A program made the position numbers and the translations under genes. Under the pieces are notes generated by a model. It did not search any database. It was not told the DNA's origin and saw only the letters and a list, made by a program, of their open reading frames with translations. A stretch of 36,608 bases of DNA. It comes from Myxococcales bacterium. Its GTDB lineage: Bacteria > Myxococcota_A > Polyangia > Polyangiales > Polyangiaceae. Location of the stretch: the NCBI GenBank assembly GCA_013297655.1, contig JAAFHV010000066.1, positions 1 through 36,608 on the forward strand, given 5' to 3'. Below, piece by piece: positions 15,978-25,016 of this stretch (position 1 is the first letter of the stretch; the number at the start of each line of letters is the position of its first letter).

Positions 15978-17579
15978 ATGAAGTGGGTGCGTACCGCCCT
16001 CACGTTCGCGGCGCTTTCGGTCGCCAGCGCCGGATGTGCGCTCGCCTACGGTCTCGACGACTACGCCATCGTCGAGAAGAAAGAAGGCTCGGCCCTCTCG
16101 CCCTCCCCGGACGCGCGCGATGCGGCAAAACCGGAGCCGGACGCTTCACCGGCTGGGTGCGCGAGCAACGCCGAGTGCGCCGCGGCTGCACGTCGGGACG
16201 GACACGACGAGGCCGTCGTTTGTGTGCGGTCGAAAGGAAAATGCGTTCCGCTCCGCAGCAGCGACTGCAACACGATCTCCGGCGACTACCGAGACGAGGA
16301 CGCGGTCGTCGTGGGTGCTCTCCTCCACGACGAGCGCGACCCTTCTTTGGAGCGCGCGAGCTTCCTCGCGGCAGACGAAATCAACAGTGTAGGGCTCCCC
16401 AAATTGGCAGAGTCGGGCCGCGCTCGTCCGCTCGTGGTGGTGAGCTGCGATGGGCGCGGCGACGTCGTACGCGCGGCGCGCCATCTCGCGGAAGATCTCG
16501 GCGTCGTCGCGATCGTGGGTCCCGTCGCCGACGAGGACGCCGTCCGCGTCACGCAGCAAGTCACGTCGCGATCGGGCACGCTCCTGCTCTCCCCCAGCGC
16601 GGCGGCTTCGTCGCTCTCCGAGCTGTCCGACAACGGCCTCACCTGGCGCAATCTGCCTTCCGACAGCCAACGGGCGAATCTCCTCATCGATCAGCTGAAC
16701 GAGCTCGAGACGCTCCTCCGGTCGACGCGGAGCCTGACGAGCGTCAAGTTCGCGCTGCCTCACGCGAGCGATGTCGGTGGACAAAGCGTCCGTGACTCCA
16801 TCGCCACGAAGCTCCTCCTGAATGGCCGCTTCCTGAACGACGCGTTCAACGCCGGCTTCGTGAGCGTCGACGCGTACGGCGCGCCCGCGGACGTGGCACA
16901 GAAGGCGCTCGCGACGAAGTACGCCGATATCTTCAAGCCGGACCTCGTCATGGTGACCTCCGAGGACCAGATCCAAAACCTGGTAATTCCGCTGGAAAAA
17001 GCGCTCACCGCCGCGCGTGTCACGGTCAGGCCATATTACGTCGCGGTCGGCGCACTGAAGACGCGGGCGCTGCTCGATGCCATTCAGTCCGGAGAGCTAC
17101 CGGCCGACATCAAGCGCCGCATCCGTGGCGTAGGCTCGAAGGCCGACACCGACTCCGAGCCGGTGCTCGCGGCGTTCGTTGCGGCGTACACGGCGAAGCA
17201 CGGCGCTCCGCCTGCACCGACGCGGATAGCTCCTGCCTACGATGCCGTCTACGCGATAGCGGCCGCCGTATCTGCCACGCCGAAGCTCGCGCCGACCGGG
17301 GCGAGCGTAGCCGAGGGGCTTCGCCAGATTGGCGTAGGCCCGCCGGTCGGCGTCGGCGCGAGCGAGGTCGAAGCGCTGCTCCGTGGCGCTGCGAGCGGCG
17401 CTCTGTCGCTCCGAGGCACGCTGAGCCCCATGCGTTGGGATCCGAACGGCGACATCTTGGGAGGCACTCTTGAGGTTTGGTGCATCGGAGGCACGACGAG
17501 CAGCACGTTCGGGAGCTCGGGGAGAGCGATGGACGTTCAATCGCAGGTTATCGGTGGACGGTTCGTTCAATGTCAATAA
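15978..17579 (+). CDS. Ligand-binding lipoprotein, Leu/Ile/Val-type periplasmic binding (ANF receptor) family
   Basis: The product has 533 residues. I chose the ATG at 15978 (GGGAG in front) over a longer frame because it gives the signal MKWVRTALTF...ASAGC (Cys20). Residues ~55-100 contain a Cys-rich insert (GCASNAEC, CVRSKGKCVPL, SDC) seen, from memory, in similar myxobacterial receptors. Residues ~100-520 fit the Peripla_BP_6/type I binding fold: VVVGALLHDERD, ASFLAADEINSVG, VVAIVGPVADED, TLLLSPSAA and the second-lobe PTRIAPAYDAVYAIAAA. No transporter genes follow; the operon continues with a Cys-repeat lipoprotein, a PEGA-like protein and a kinase. It is therefore likely a sensor that presents a ligand to a signalling complex, not an uptake protein. 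Confidence 0.85.
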   Translation: MKWVRTALTFAALSVASAGCALAYGLDDYAIVEKKEGSALSPSPDARDAAKPEPDASPAGCASNAECAAAARRDGHDEAVVCVRSKGKCVPLRSSDCNTISGDYRDEDAVVVGALLHDERDPSLERASFLAADEINSVGLPKLAESGRARPLVVVSCDGRGDVVRAARHLAEDLGVVAIVGPVADEDAVRVTQQVTSRSGTLLLSPSAAASSLSELSDNGLTWRNLPSDSQRANLLIDQLNELETLLRSTRSLTSVKFALPHASDVGGQSVRDSIATKLLLNGRFLNDAFNAGFVSVDAYGAPADVAQKALATKYADIFKPDLVMVTSEDQIQNLVIPLEKALTAARVTVRPYYVAVGALKTRALLDAIQSGELPADIKRRIRGVGSKADTDSEPVLAAFVAAYTAKHGAPPAPTRIAPAYDAVYAIAAAVSATPKLAPTGASVAEGLRQIGVGPPVGVGASEVEALLRGAASGALSLRGTLSPMRWDPNGDILGGTLEVWCIGGTTSSTFGSSGRAMDVQSQVIGGRFVQCQ

Positions 17580-17592
17580 GCGGAGGTACAGC

Positions 17593-18075
17593 ATGAAACG
17601 CCTAGTCCTGTTCGTGATCGGGTTCGCAGCCTTGGTCGCTTGTGCCGACTCCGAACCGCCCTCCGGTGTCATCGCCTCGCCCCTCGAGGGAACTGGCAAT
17701 TCCTGCTCGCACGCGACGTGTGCGGCGGGGTCCGCTCTCGTCTCCGGGTGCTCGCCCTGCGCGACCACGGTGTGTAGCGCCGACCCGTATTGTTGCCAGA
17801 CCGCGTGGGACGAGACGTGCGTCGGTGAGGCCAAATCGCTCTGCGCGGGTGGCTGCGAGAGCGCACCGGTGCCCGATGCCGGCACGGACACGAGCGCCGA
17901 CTCCGGTTCGCCCGCCTGCCTTCACCCGGTTTGCCAAGCGGGCGCTTCGCTCACGGCCTCGTGCAGCACGTGCGCGCAGACCGTGTGCGGCGCCGACCCC
18001 TATTGTTGCTCCACGGCGTGGGACACGACCTGCGTCGGAGAGGCGGGGTCGCTTTGTGGAGTCTCGTGCCCATGA
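17593..18075 (+). CDS. Lipoprotein with two Cys-rich DPYCC-WD repeats
   Basis: The product has 160 residues; the ATG at 17593 has GGAGG just upstream. The lipobox is FAALVAC (Cys19). Residues ~35-85 and ~110-160 are two copies of the same module: HxxCxxG, CxxC, VCxxDPYCCxxxWDxxCVGEA and SLC, joined by a DAGTDTSADSG linker. With eight or more cysteines per repeat, each is likely a small disulphide-locked domain. From memory, this repeat is frequent in myxobacterial secreted proteins, but its role is not established. It starts 13 nt after the receptor gene and overlaps the next gene in an ATGA, so it belongs to the receptor-kinase operon. Confidence 0.85.
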   Translation: MKRLVLFVIGFAALVACADSEPPSGVIASPLEGTGNSCSHATCAAGSALVSGCSPCATTVCSADPYCCQTAWDETCVGEAKSLCAGGCESAPVPDAGTDTSADSGSPACLHPVCQAGASLTASCSTCAQTVCGADPYCCSTAWDTTCVGEAGSLCGVSCP

Positions 18076-19085
18076 AGCGCCGCGTTTTTTGCCTGTCCAA
18101 AACGAAGCTTCTTGCACTCGTCTTGGCTCCGGCGTTCTTCGCTGGCGGCGTTCTCGTCGCTCGGCCTGCCCGCGCCGACGAAGCCGCAGACGTCGCGATG
18201 GCAAGAACGCTGGGAGTCGAAGGGTTCGTCCTCGCCGAAGGAGGAAACTGCAAAGAGGCAATCGGAAAGCTCGAAAAGGCGGAGAAGCTGCACCACGCCC
18301 CGACGACGGCGACCCGCCTCGGGGAATGCGAAATCGACCGTGGGCTCCTCGTCGCGGGAACGGAGCGCCTGCAACGGGTCGTTCACGAGCCGCTCCCCCC
18401 GAATGCACACCCTGCGTTCGTTTCGGCGGTCGCGCGCGCACGGGCGACATTGGACGCGACTCTGCCTCGGCTCGCGTCCATTCGAACGCAGGTGAGCGGG
18501 GCGTGCACGAGCCCCACGCTCACGGTGGACGGCGAGTCGGTCTCGGAGGCCGCCATCGGCGCCGAGCGCCACATCGATCCGGGCGCCCATCGGCTCCGCG
18601 TGACGGCCACCGGCTGCTACCCGTTCGAGGCGTCGCTTCACCTCGCGGAAGGGCAGTCGAAGGTCGTCGAGGTGGTGCTGCGCGCGGATCCCTCCGCCGC
18701 GCCGCGCGCGGGCCTACACCCGGCCTCTGGTGAGGTGCGGCGAGACGACTCCGAGCGGGGCACGATCGTCCCTGCGCTCGTCGCCTTCGGGCTCGGCGCG
18801 ATTGGAGCGGGGGTGGGGATCGCTGGCGGCGTCGTCGTCGCTTCGAGCACGTCGTCGCTCGAAGGGGCGTGTGAAAACAAGGTCTGCCCGCCTGCCGCGA
18901 GCGCGGATCTGGACCGCGCGAAGACGTGGGCGACCGTCTCGACCGTCGGTTTCGTAGCCGCCGGCGCGTTGGCGGCGACGGGCCTCACGCTCTTGTTGAT
19001 ATCGCCGAAGACGGATGGAAAGCAGACGATGCGAGCGCAGGCCACCTTCGGTCTCGGGAGCGCTGGGCTCTCGGGACAGTTCTAA
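18072..19085 (+). CDS. PEGA-like envelope protein with two C-terminal membrane segments
   Basis: The product has 337 residues. The ATG at 18072 overlaps the previous stop. A signal peptide (LLALVLAPAFFAGGVLVA..., cleavage near RPARADEA) is followed by a helical TPR-like region (residues ~40-120: EAIGKLEKAEKLHHAP, GECEIDRGLL), then a beta-rich PEGA-like region (~140-210: LTVDGESVSEAAIG, DPGAHRLRVTATGCYPFE), and two C-terminal hydrophobic helices (VAFGLGAIGAGVGIAGGVVV and VGFVAAGALAATGLTLLLI) flanking a short Cys-containing loop. Proteins of this shape sit next to Ser/Thr kinases in many myxobacteria (from memory) and probably link periplasm and inner membrane. Twelve bases separate it from the kinase start. 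Confidence 0.85.
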   Translation: MKRRVFCLSKTKLLALVLAPAFFAGGVLVARPARADEAADVAMARTLGVEGFVLAEGGNCKEAIGKLEKAEKLHHAPTTATRLGECEIDRGLLVAGTERLQRVVHEPLPPNAHPAFVSAVARARATLDATLPRLASIRTQVSGACTSPTLTVDGESVSEAAIGAERHIDPGAHRLRVTATGCYPFEASLHLAEGQSKVVEVVLRADPSAAPRAGLHPASGEVRRDDSERGTIVPALVAFGLGAIGAGVGIAGGVVVASSTSSLEGACENKVCPPAASADLDRAKTWATVSTVGFVAAGALAATGLTLLLISPKTDGKQTMRAQATFGLGSAGLSGQF

Positions 19086-19097
19086 GTGGAGGAAGCA

Positions 19098-20633
19098 ATG
19101 CCCTATCCCGAAGACGATCGATTGGAGGAAGAGCCGGCCTCTTCGGAGCGTCGTCTCTCGCATGTCGGCGCGCACGGACGTTATGTCGCAGTAGGTGATC
19201 TCGTCTTCGGAAAGTATCTCGTCGAAGGCGTTCTCGGCGCGGGAGGTATGGCGTTCGTGCTCGCCGCGAGGCACATCGACCTCGACCAAACCTTCGCCCT
19301 CAAGTTCTTGAACGCCGAGTTTCTTGGCAATAAACCCATCGTCGAGCGCTTCATGCGAGAGGCGAAGGCGGCGTGCAAGATTCGCAACGAGCACGTCGCG
19401 CACGTGCACGACGTCGGATTCCACGATGGCGCGCCTTTTTTGGTCATGGAGCACCTCGTCGGCGACGATCTCGCCAACGTGCTCGCGCGGCAGGGCCCGT
19501 TGCCCGTCCAGACCGCGGTGGAGTACGCGATTCAGGCGTGCGATGCGCTCGCGGCGGCGCATGCGTTCGGCTTCGTGCATCGCGACGTCAAACCAGAGAA
19601 TCTCTTTTTGCTCGATCGGCCCGGCCCGCCCACCATCAAGTTGCTCGACTTCGGCATATCGAAGGCGGTCGCCGAAGAGGGCGTATCGAAGCTCACCGGC
19701 CGGCTCACCCTCGGAACACCGCGCTACATGTCTCCGGAGCAGATCCGGTCGACGACGATGGCGGACCACAGCTCCGATCTTTGGTCGCTCGGCGCGGTGC
19801 TCTACGAGCTCTTGACCGGCTCGGTCGCGTTTCCGGGCGAGAGCGTGACCGAGCTCTGCGCGGCCGTCCTCGAGCTCGAGCCTACGCCGGTGCGGGACCT
19901 TCGTCCGGACGTGCCTGTCGCGTTGTGCGCGGTCGTCTCCAAGTGCCTAGAGAAAGATCCCGCGAATCGCTGGGCGAACGTCGCCGAGCTCGCGCAAGCG
20001 CTGCTCCCGTTTGCGCCGAGTCGCGCTGTCGTCTCGGCCGAACGCTCGTCGTCGTGCATGAGGGTCGGCTCGGCGCTGCCGCCGCCCGAATCCCAGGAAG
20101 GCGCGGTCTCTTCCGTCGCCGGGCTCTCGGTCGAGGTACGAACGCCGCCCGCTACGCTGACGCTTCCCGTCGCTCTCGGTGCCCGCGCGCCGAAGAGGGC
20201 GACCCGGCCCTGGCGCGGCGTCGCGCTCGTCGCTCTCGCGATGGTCGCGGTAGGAGCGATGGCATTCTACGGCTCGCGCCGAATGGCAACGACCGCGGGC
20301 GCAAAAGAGGGCACGCCGCCCCCCACGGAGACACCGTTTCGGTCCGCTCCGGCGACCGCGGTGCAGTTCGCGGAGAGGCCCGCTGCGCCTGCCGCGGTCG
20401 AAACGACGCCCGTGTCTTCAGCGAAGACGCAAGGGGCGGGAGCCCATGCGGAGCGCGCGGCTTGGGTTGCTCCTCAGGCGCCGCGCGGGCAAGCCGCGGC
20501 GAAACGGGGAGGAGCCGCGCCGAGCGCGAGCACGCTCGGTTCTTCGGTTGGGAGTGCCGCTGGGAGCACGAGTGTGACCGCGCCGCCGAGCGAGGCGTCG
20601 AGTGATCGTCCTCGGGTGGAGCTGGGGTATTGA
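19098..20633 (+). CDS. Hanks-type Ser/Thr protein kinase with one transmembrane segment
   Basis: The product has 511 residues. GGAGGAA at 19088-19094 fixes the ATG at 19098. The kinase domain spans ~35-305 with all key motifs: Gly loop GAGGMAFV (47-54), Lys69 (FALKFL), catalytic HRDVKPEN (161-168), DFG at 184-186 (LLDFGISK), and GTPRYMSPEQ (206-215). After a linker, residues ~374-391 form one membrane helix (GVALVALAMVAVGAMAFY), followed by ~120 low-complexity Ala/Pro/Ser residues outside. It is the last gene of the operon with the ligand-binding lipoprotein, so it likely transmits an envelope signal to cytoplasmic targets. The FHA sigma-54 activator upstream is a plausible phosphothreonine reader. 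Confidence 0.93.
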   Translation: MPYPEDDRLEEEPASSERRLSHVGAHGRYVAVGDLVFGKYLVEGVLGAGGMAFVLAARHIDLDQTFALKFLNAEFLGNKPIVERFMREAKAACKIRNEHVAHVHDVGFHDGAPFLVMEHLVGDDLANVLARQGPLPVQTAVEYAIQACDALAAAHAFGFVHRDVKPENLFLLDRPGPPTIKLLDFGISKAVAEEGVSKLTGRLTLGTPRYMSPEQIRSTTMADHSSDLWSLGAVLYELLTGSVAFPGESVTELCAAVLELEPTPVRDLRPDVPVALCAVVSKCLEKDPANRWANVAELAQALLPFAPSRAVVSAERSSSCMRVGSALPPPESQEGAVSSVAGLSVEVRTPPATLTLPVALGARAPKRATRPWRGVALVALAMVAVGAMAFYGSRRMATTAGAKEGTPPPTETPFRSAPATAVQFAERPAAPAAVETTPVSSAKTQGAGAHAERAAWVAPQAPRGQAAAKRGGAAPSASTLGSSVGSAAGSTSVTAPPSEASSDRPRVELGY

Positions 20634-20764
20634 TCGGCGAAGGTGGCAGTCGCGAGCGCCCGTGCCCGAGAGCGAGCCGGAGTGCTACGCCTCGGTGCTC
20701 CGGCCTTGCTTGAAGCTCGATCGACAAGGGCAAGTGCGGCTGGCCGTCAGGCGAGGTGGAGCCT

Positions 20765-21343
20765 CTATCGCCGCTCGCACCGCCAGGAGCCCGAGCCTTG
20801 CGACACGAGGATTTCTCCGGAGGAGCAACTCGGCAGTATCGTTTGCGGACGACAGCGCCACGAGCCGCTGCCCTCCGAGACGAGGATCTCGCCAGACGAG
20901 CAGCTCGGCATGGGGCTCTGACGACAGCGCCAGGAGCCGCCACCCTCCGAGACGAGCACCTCCCCGCTCGAGCACGCGGGGAGGAGCGCGCGGGAAGTGG
21001 ACGACGACGAGCCGGCCCCGCGCTGGCAGCGGAGACCGCCGAACGCATCCGTCACGACGACGTCTCCCTCGCTGCAGCCGGCGAGGCGAAGCGCGGGCTG
21101 CGCGCGTTCGCAGGTGAATCGCCCACCACCGGCCGAAACGACGAGATCGTTTTTGTCGCAGCTCGTGGGCAGCATCGGCGGCGGCGCTGCTTCTGCGTGG
21201 ACCACGCGGGTCGCCGCGAACATCGCGAACCCGGCCGCCGCGATCGTGAACGCGAGCACCAACGCGCGTCCGCGCCCGGGCCCGCGACGCGCGGCCATCT
21301 CCGGGGGGCGTGCCGTGATGGAGGAGAGAGGATTCGTGGCCAT
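20765..21343 (-). CDS. Membrane-anchored protein with tandem CSSGE-type Cys repeats
   Basis: The product has 192 residues, start ATG at 21343-21341. Residues ~25-50 are one hydrophobic helix (ALVLAFTIAAAGFAMFAATR), which would anchor it or serve as a signal. The rest is five repeats of a ~24-residue unit with two cysteines: CDKNDLVVSAGGGRFTC, CSEGDVVVTDAFGGLRC, then three close copies of CSSGE(V/I)LVSxGxGSWRC at residues 124-192. The last three are also similar at the DNA level (20768-20974). Each unit probably forms a small disulphide-closed beta turn. I do not recognise a family; no ribosome-binding site is visible. It converges on the kinase gene with 131 bp between stops. Confidence 0.7.
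   Translation of the reverse strand: MATNPLSSITARPPEMAARRGPGRGRALVLAFTIAAAGFAMFAATRVVHAEAAPPPMLPTSCDKNDLVVSAGGGRFTCERAQPALRLAGCSEGDVVVTDAFGGLRCQRGAGSSSSTSRALLPACSSGEVLVSEGGGSWRCRQSPMPSCSSGEILVSEGSGSWRCRPQTILPSCSSGEILVSQGSGSWRCERR
20768..20974 (-). repeat. Three tandem ~72-75-bp coding repeats
   Basis: The three units encode CSSGE(V/I)LVSxGxGSWRC plus a short variable spacer. They are the newest-looking part of the five-unit protein repeat at 20765-21343, as the two upstream units are more diverged. Confidence 0.7.
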
Positions 21344-21453
21344 GAAGGAGTCTACGCGGGTGGGGGCGGGGGGCTTCCCTGGTGGTGATGCTTACAGGGA
21401 CCGCGCGGCACTCGCTTCGCGAGCGAGAGCCCCAGTGCTACGCTGATCTGACG

Positions 21454-22140
21454 ATGAGCCAGCGCCCCCAGTCGACCCCGCGCCCGTAGCTCCGGTACAC
21501 GCGAGCGCCGGTGCCGCTGCACTTTCCGGAAGAGGCCGAGAGGCCGGAGGGCAAGACGCACCTGACGCTGCGTACGTTCCTGTATCAGCTATTGAAGTAC
21601 GCCTTGGGCCCGTCTCACAGCGCGGGATCCGAGCAGTTCGTGTACTTCAATGCCGCGGATCCCAAGAAGTCCGTGGCGCCGGATGCGTTCGTGAAGTTGA
21701 ACGTGCCGGATACCCAATTTGGCACTTGGAAGACCTGGGAGCGAGGCGGTCCGCCGGACCTCGTGGTCGAGATCGTGAGCCCGAACGAAGACGCCGAGAG
21801 GGACTGGAGCGAAAAGCTGGCCAGCTACTTCGAGTGCGGAGTCTCGGAGGTCGTACACTTCGACCCTGCCGCGCCCGAGGGCGCACGCCTCCGCGTGTGG
21901 GACCGACTCGACGACGACTTGGTCGAGCGCGTGGTGACCTCGGACCGAACGACCTGCGTGACGCTGAACCTCGGCTGGGTGGTCAGGCCCGTTGCAGAAG
22001 AGCCGGTGGGCCTTCGCCTCGAGCGCGCAAACGGCGACCTGGTGGAGACCGCCCGAGAGGCTGCCGTGCGGGCGCGCGAAGCCGCCGAGACGCGGGTTCG
22101 GGAGCTCGAGGAAGAAGTGCGTCGCTTGCGGGGTGGGTGA
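21454..22140 (+). CDS. Uma2 family protein (PD-(D/E)XK nuclease fold), copy 1, N-terminus interrupted by stop
   Basis: This is a near-duplicate of the gene at 28030-28704. Both start with ATGAGCCA, but here codon 12 is TAG (21487-21489) where copy 2 has GAC. The probable usable start is GTG at 21511, giving 209 residues. The fold motifs remain: PDLVVEIVSP (the D and E of the PD-(D/E)XK core), EKLASYFECGV with its Lys, and SEVVHFDPA. Uma2/DUF820 proteins are predicted nucleases of uncertain role, often multicopy. The C-terminus is a coiled coil (RANGDLVETAREAA... RVRELEEEVRRLRGG), longer here than in copy 2. No ribosome-binding site is clear. Whether the shortened form is active is unknown; the catalytic core is intact. 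Confidence 0.75.
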
Positions 22141-22206
22141 AGGCGGCGGCGGGAGCGCGTAGCAAAAACGGATTTGCGGCCCTCGCCGCGCTACGCGGAG
22201 CCAACT

Positions 22207-23925
22207 TCAGAGATCGATCGTGTACTTGCCGCTCACACGCGCCGTGGCAGCGCAGGCTGCAAACGGACGGTACAGCGTGCCGTCGAAGCACCTCACCGCG
22301 CGGGCCGCGGTGGCCTCGTCGCCGAAGAGCTCCACGGTGCCATCGGGGTAGCGCGCGACGGCCGCGTTGGTGAGGATAAGCACGCGCGTCTGCATTCGAC
22401 CGGTGGCAACGTCGAACGTGGTGAGCTCGTTCGTGAACCATCGGTACGGCGGCGGGGAGTAGAGCCTCGCGTGAGCGCCTGCGGCTTCGAGCGTCCACGC
22501 GCCGGGCACCGGAAACATGGGCGGCGCCGTTGGCTCGAAGCCCCCGTCGGCGCTCGGAAGAGGACGCCGCTGTCCCCTCGGATCGACGCCAGCGTCGAAG
22601 GTCTCGACCTGTCCGCTTCCGATGCGAAGACGCATCGTCACCGAGGGATTCCCAAGCGGGCCTGGAAGGCGCATCACGTCGAGCCCACGCTCACGTACCC
22701 GAGCGCTGACCGCGCCCTCGTGCTGACCTTCGGGTCCCCAACGCGCGACCTCTTTGCCGTCCTCCGCGTCGACGCGGAGTGGCCACGCCGCGCGGTCGGA
22801 CAGCGTGCGACGACCGTGCGGCGCCTTGGCCTTGTCCGCGTCTTCGAGCTTGTGATCGTAGCGGAGCTCGCGCCAAGGCGTGGTCGCGGGGACCTCGTGG
22901 AACGTGTGGGTGCCAGGCGTGAGCGCGAGCAAGCGCTGGTCGTGGATCTCGTAGCCGTGAATCACGCGACCTACGCGAACGAGGATGTCCTTTCCCGACC
23001 GCGACAGCGCAACGCCGACCGTGCTCTCGCCTGCACGCAAGGGGACCGCCAGCTTTTCCCGTGTTCCATCGACCAGTGAGACGACCTCGATGGATCGCTT
23101 ACCATCGCATTGCGAGATCGCGCGGGCGCCTTCGGTGTCGATGTCCGGCTCGTCCGCGCACATGGGAAAACGCTTCGTGTCGCCCGTTCGCGGATCGTAG
23201 AGGCGCACCGCCTTGGGCTCGATCAGTGCGGCGCGGTCACCGACCCAGCTGTCGAAGCGCGCGCCATGGAGCTCGTAGTCGGGGCCGCCGTAAAGCGGAG
23301 TGATGCGATCGTCGGAGGCGACGAAACGCGACGTAGGGTCGAACGTCACGAAGGTCTCGAAGACGCGGAATGGCGCTCCGGTGGTGGCATCGCGCACGCC
23401 CATCGCGCGCCGAAACTTGCTGTCCACGACGTCGAGCGATATCCACTTTCCGTCGTCGGACACATAAACGGAGGCGGGTCCTCCCGTGCGCCCGAGATTC
23501 ACGAAGGGCCCTCCTCCACGGGACACGAAGAGCTGGCGGTTGGTCGTGACGACCGCGACCACGTCTGCCTTCTGCGACGCCGCGAGTCGCGAGCCCTCCA
23601 AAGATTCAGGGAGTGCGAAGAAGCGCGCGGGCGCGTCGGTCTCGGGTGGAAAGCGCAACACGCCGCCATGAACCATCGCGACGACCTCACCGCCGAAGCC
23701 CCACTGCGCATCGGCCAGATCACGCTCCGTCGCGAGCAGCACCGTTTGCATCGGCGGAGGTGCGGCGGCAATCGTGGACGCGGAGGCCGTCGCGATAGCC
23801 GGTGGAGGACCCGCCTCGGCTCGAACGTGCGAGACGGGCGCCGACTCACCCGCGCGACAGGCAGCCAGCGCAGTGACCATCGCGAATCCGGCCCATCGTC
23901 TGCTGCCTGTCCGAAGGTCGATCAT
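22207..23925 (-). CDS. Lipoprotein with beta-propeller-like repeats
   Basis: The product has 572 residues from the ATG at 23925-23923. A signal peptide with lipobox (FAMVTALAAC, Cys23) is followed by a Pro/Ala linker and then about 450 residues of alternating short beta strands, with recurring blade-like phrases: GEVVAMVHGGVLRFP, KADVVAVVTTNRQLFVS, DDGKWISLDVVDS, VGVALSRSGKDILV and PVPGAWTLEAAGAHARLYSP. This resembles WD40/YncE-type propellers but no single family is certain. Function unknown. The region of opposite-strand open frames is a shadow; only this frame carries the signal peptide. No operon partner is evident: the HAD gene starts upstream on the same strand but 209 bp separate them. 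Confidence 0.75.
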   Translation of the reverse strand: MIDLRTGSRRWAGFAMVTALAACRAGESAPVSHVRAEAGPPPAIATASASTIAAAPPPMQTVLLATERDLADAQWGFGGEVVAMVHGGVLRFPPETDAPARFFALPESLEGSRLAASQKADVVAVVTTNRQLFVSRGGGPFVNLGRTGGPASVYVSDDGKWISLDVVDSKFRRAMGVRDATTGAPFRVFETFVTFDPTSRFVASDDRITPLYGGPDYELHGARFDSWVGDRAALIEPKAVRLYDPRTGDTKRFPMCADEPDIDTEGARAISQCDGKRSIEVVSLVDGTREKLAVPLRAGESTVGVALSRSGKDILVRVGRVIHGYEIHDQRLLALTPGTHTFHEVPATTPWRELRYDHKLEDADKAKAPHGRRTLSDRAAWPLRVDAEDGKEVARWGPEGQHEGAVSARVRERGLDVMRLPGPLGNPSVTMRLRIGSGQVETFDAGVDPRGQRRPLPSADGGFEPTAPPMFPVPGAWTLEAAGAHARLYSPPPYRWFTNELTTFDVATGRMQTRVLILTNAAVARYPDGTVELFGDEATAARAVRCFDGTLYRPFAACAATARVSGKYTIDL

Positions 23926-24134
23926 GTCCGCCCCATCCTACGCGGAGCTGGAGCAGTCGATTCCGGTATCGGCGCGAATGCCCGGTCGGATCGCCGTCGG
24001 ATCGGCTCTCCAGAGCGCAATTTCGCCAAAAGCAGCGCGAGCGCGATCGGCGAGGCGTCACCCCGATCAGGCGTGAACGACACGGGCGGGGTGCGCGTCT
24101 GAGCGGCCGTACCCGAGCTCGACGTGTCGGTGCT

Positions 24135-25016
24135 CTAGACCGGCTCGGCGAAGCGCGCGAGCACAGCGTCAGGGCGTATCCCGGCACGGAGGAAGAGCGC
24201 TTGCAGCCGCGCGTCGTCAGGGGCGAGGCCGAGCTCCAACGCGTGAACACCCGAGTCGAGCACGAGCACGGCGTGCAGGCTGGCGCGCCGGGCGCCGAGC
24301 ACATCGGTCTCGAGCATGTCGCCGATCGCGACGACACGCGCGGCAGGAAGGCCGAGGCGCTTCATTGCCTCGAGGTAGATCGGGGGATGTGGCTTGCCAT
24401 AAAGGAAGGTCGGCCCCCCGATCGTCTCGTACACCTGGGCTACTGCGCCGGGCGCGATATGAAGCCCCGTCTTGGAGATGACGACGCGATCAGGGTTCGT
24501 ACAGACGAGCGGTGTGCCTCTCGCAGCAAGCGGAGCGAGGCGGTCACGAAGCTCGAGGAGCGAGCCTTCGTCGGCCACTGTTCCAGTCGCCACGACGAGG
24601 TCGGCGAGGTCGAACGAATCGACGAAGGTGAAGCCGAGCTCGAAGAGCCAGGGCACATAGGCCGGGTTTCCGATGTGGAGTACACGTACATCCTCGGGGA
24701 GACCTCGGAAAACGGCTGGATCGCGCTCGATGAGCGCGCGGCGTGTCACATCGCCGGAGGACACGACCTCGGTGAAGAGCGTTCTTGGGATCCCCAGCGC
24801 GACGAGGTGATCCGCCAGGAGCGCGCCCAGGCGCGAAGAGTTGCTGAGAAAGCACAGCTTGGCGCCTCGATCGGCCAGCGCCCCGAGCGCGTCGACGACG
24901 CCGGGAAAGAGCTGCTCTCCGTCATGGACGACGCCCCAGAGATCGACAAGAAACCCATCGAACCGAGCTCCGAGCTCGAGCGGTCCCGTAAGTCGCGTGA
25001 TCGAGTGTGTCGTCAT
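24135..25016 (-). CDS. HAD superfamily class IIA phosphatase (TIGR01459-like)
   Basis: The product has 293 residues from the ATG 25016-25014 (a TTG at 25034 is a less likely start). HAD motif I is FLVDLWGVVHDGE, with the first catalytic Asp; motif II is LCFLSNSSR (Ser), and the C2A cap includes FTFVDSFDLADLVVATGT; motif III Lys is in LYGKPHPPIYLEAM, and the acidic motif IV is VVAIGDMLETDVLGARRA. This matches the NagD-like IIA group that hydrolyses small phosphate esters (sugar or nucleotide phosphates). Substrate unknown. Its start lies ~220 bp from a 27-bp tandem repeat array. Confidence 0.9.
   Translation of the reverse strand: MTTHSITRLTGPLELGARFDGFLVDLWGVVHDGEQLFPGVVDALGALADRGAKLCFLSNSSRLGALLADHLVALGIPRTLFTEVVSSGDVTRRALIERDPAVFRGLPEDVRVLHIGNPAYVPWLFELGFTFVDSFDLADLVVATGTVADEGSLLELRDRLAPLAARGTPLVCTNPDRVVISKTGLHIAPGAVAQVYETIGGPTFLYGKPHPPIYLEAMKRLGLPAARVVAIGDMLETDVLGARRASLHAVLVLDSGVHALELGLAPDDARLQALFLRAGIRPDAVLARFAEPV

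Noticed and set aside
22174-23079. Plus-strand open frame opposite the propeller-like lipoprotein
   Set aside because: Shadow of the minus-strand gene; wrong third-position bias and no protein-like pattern.
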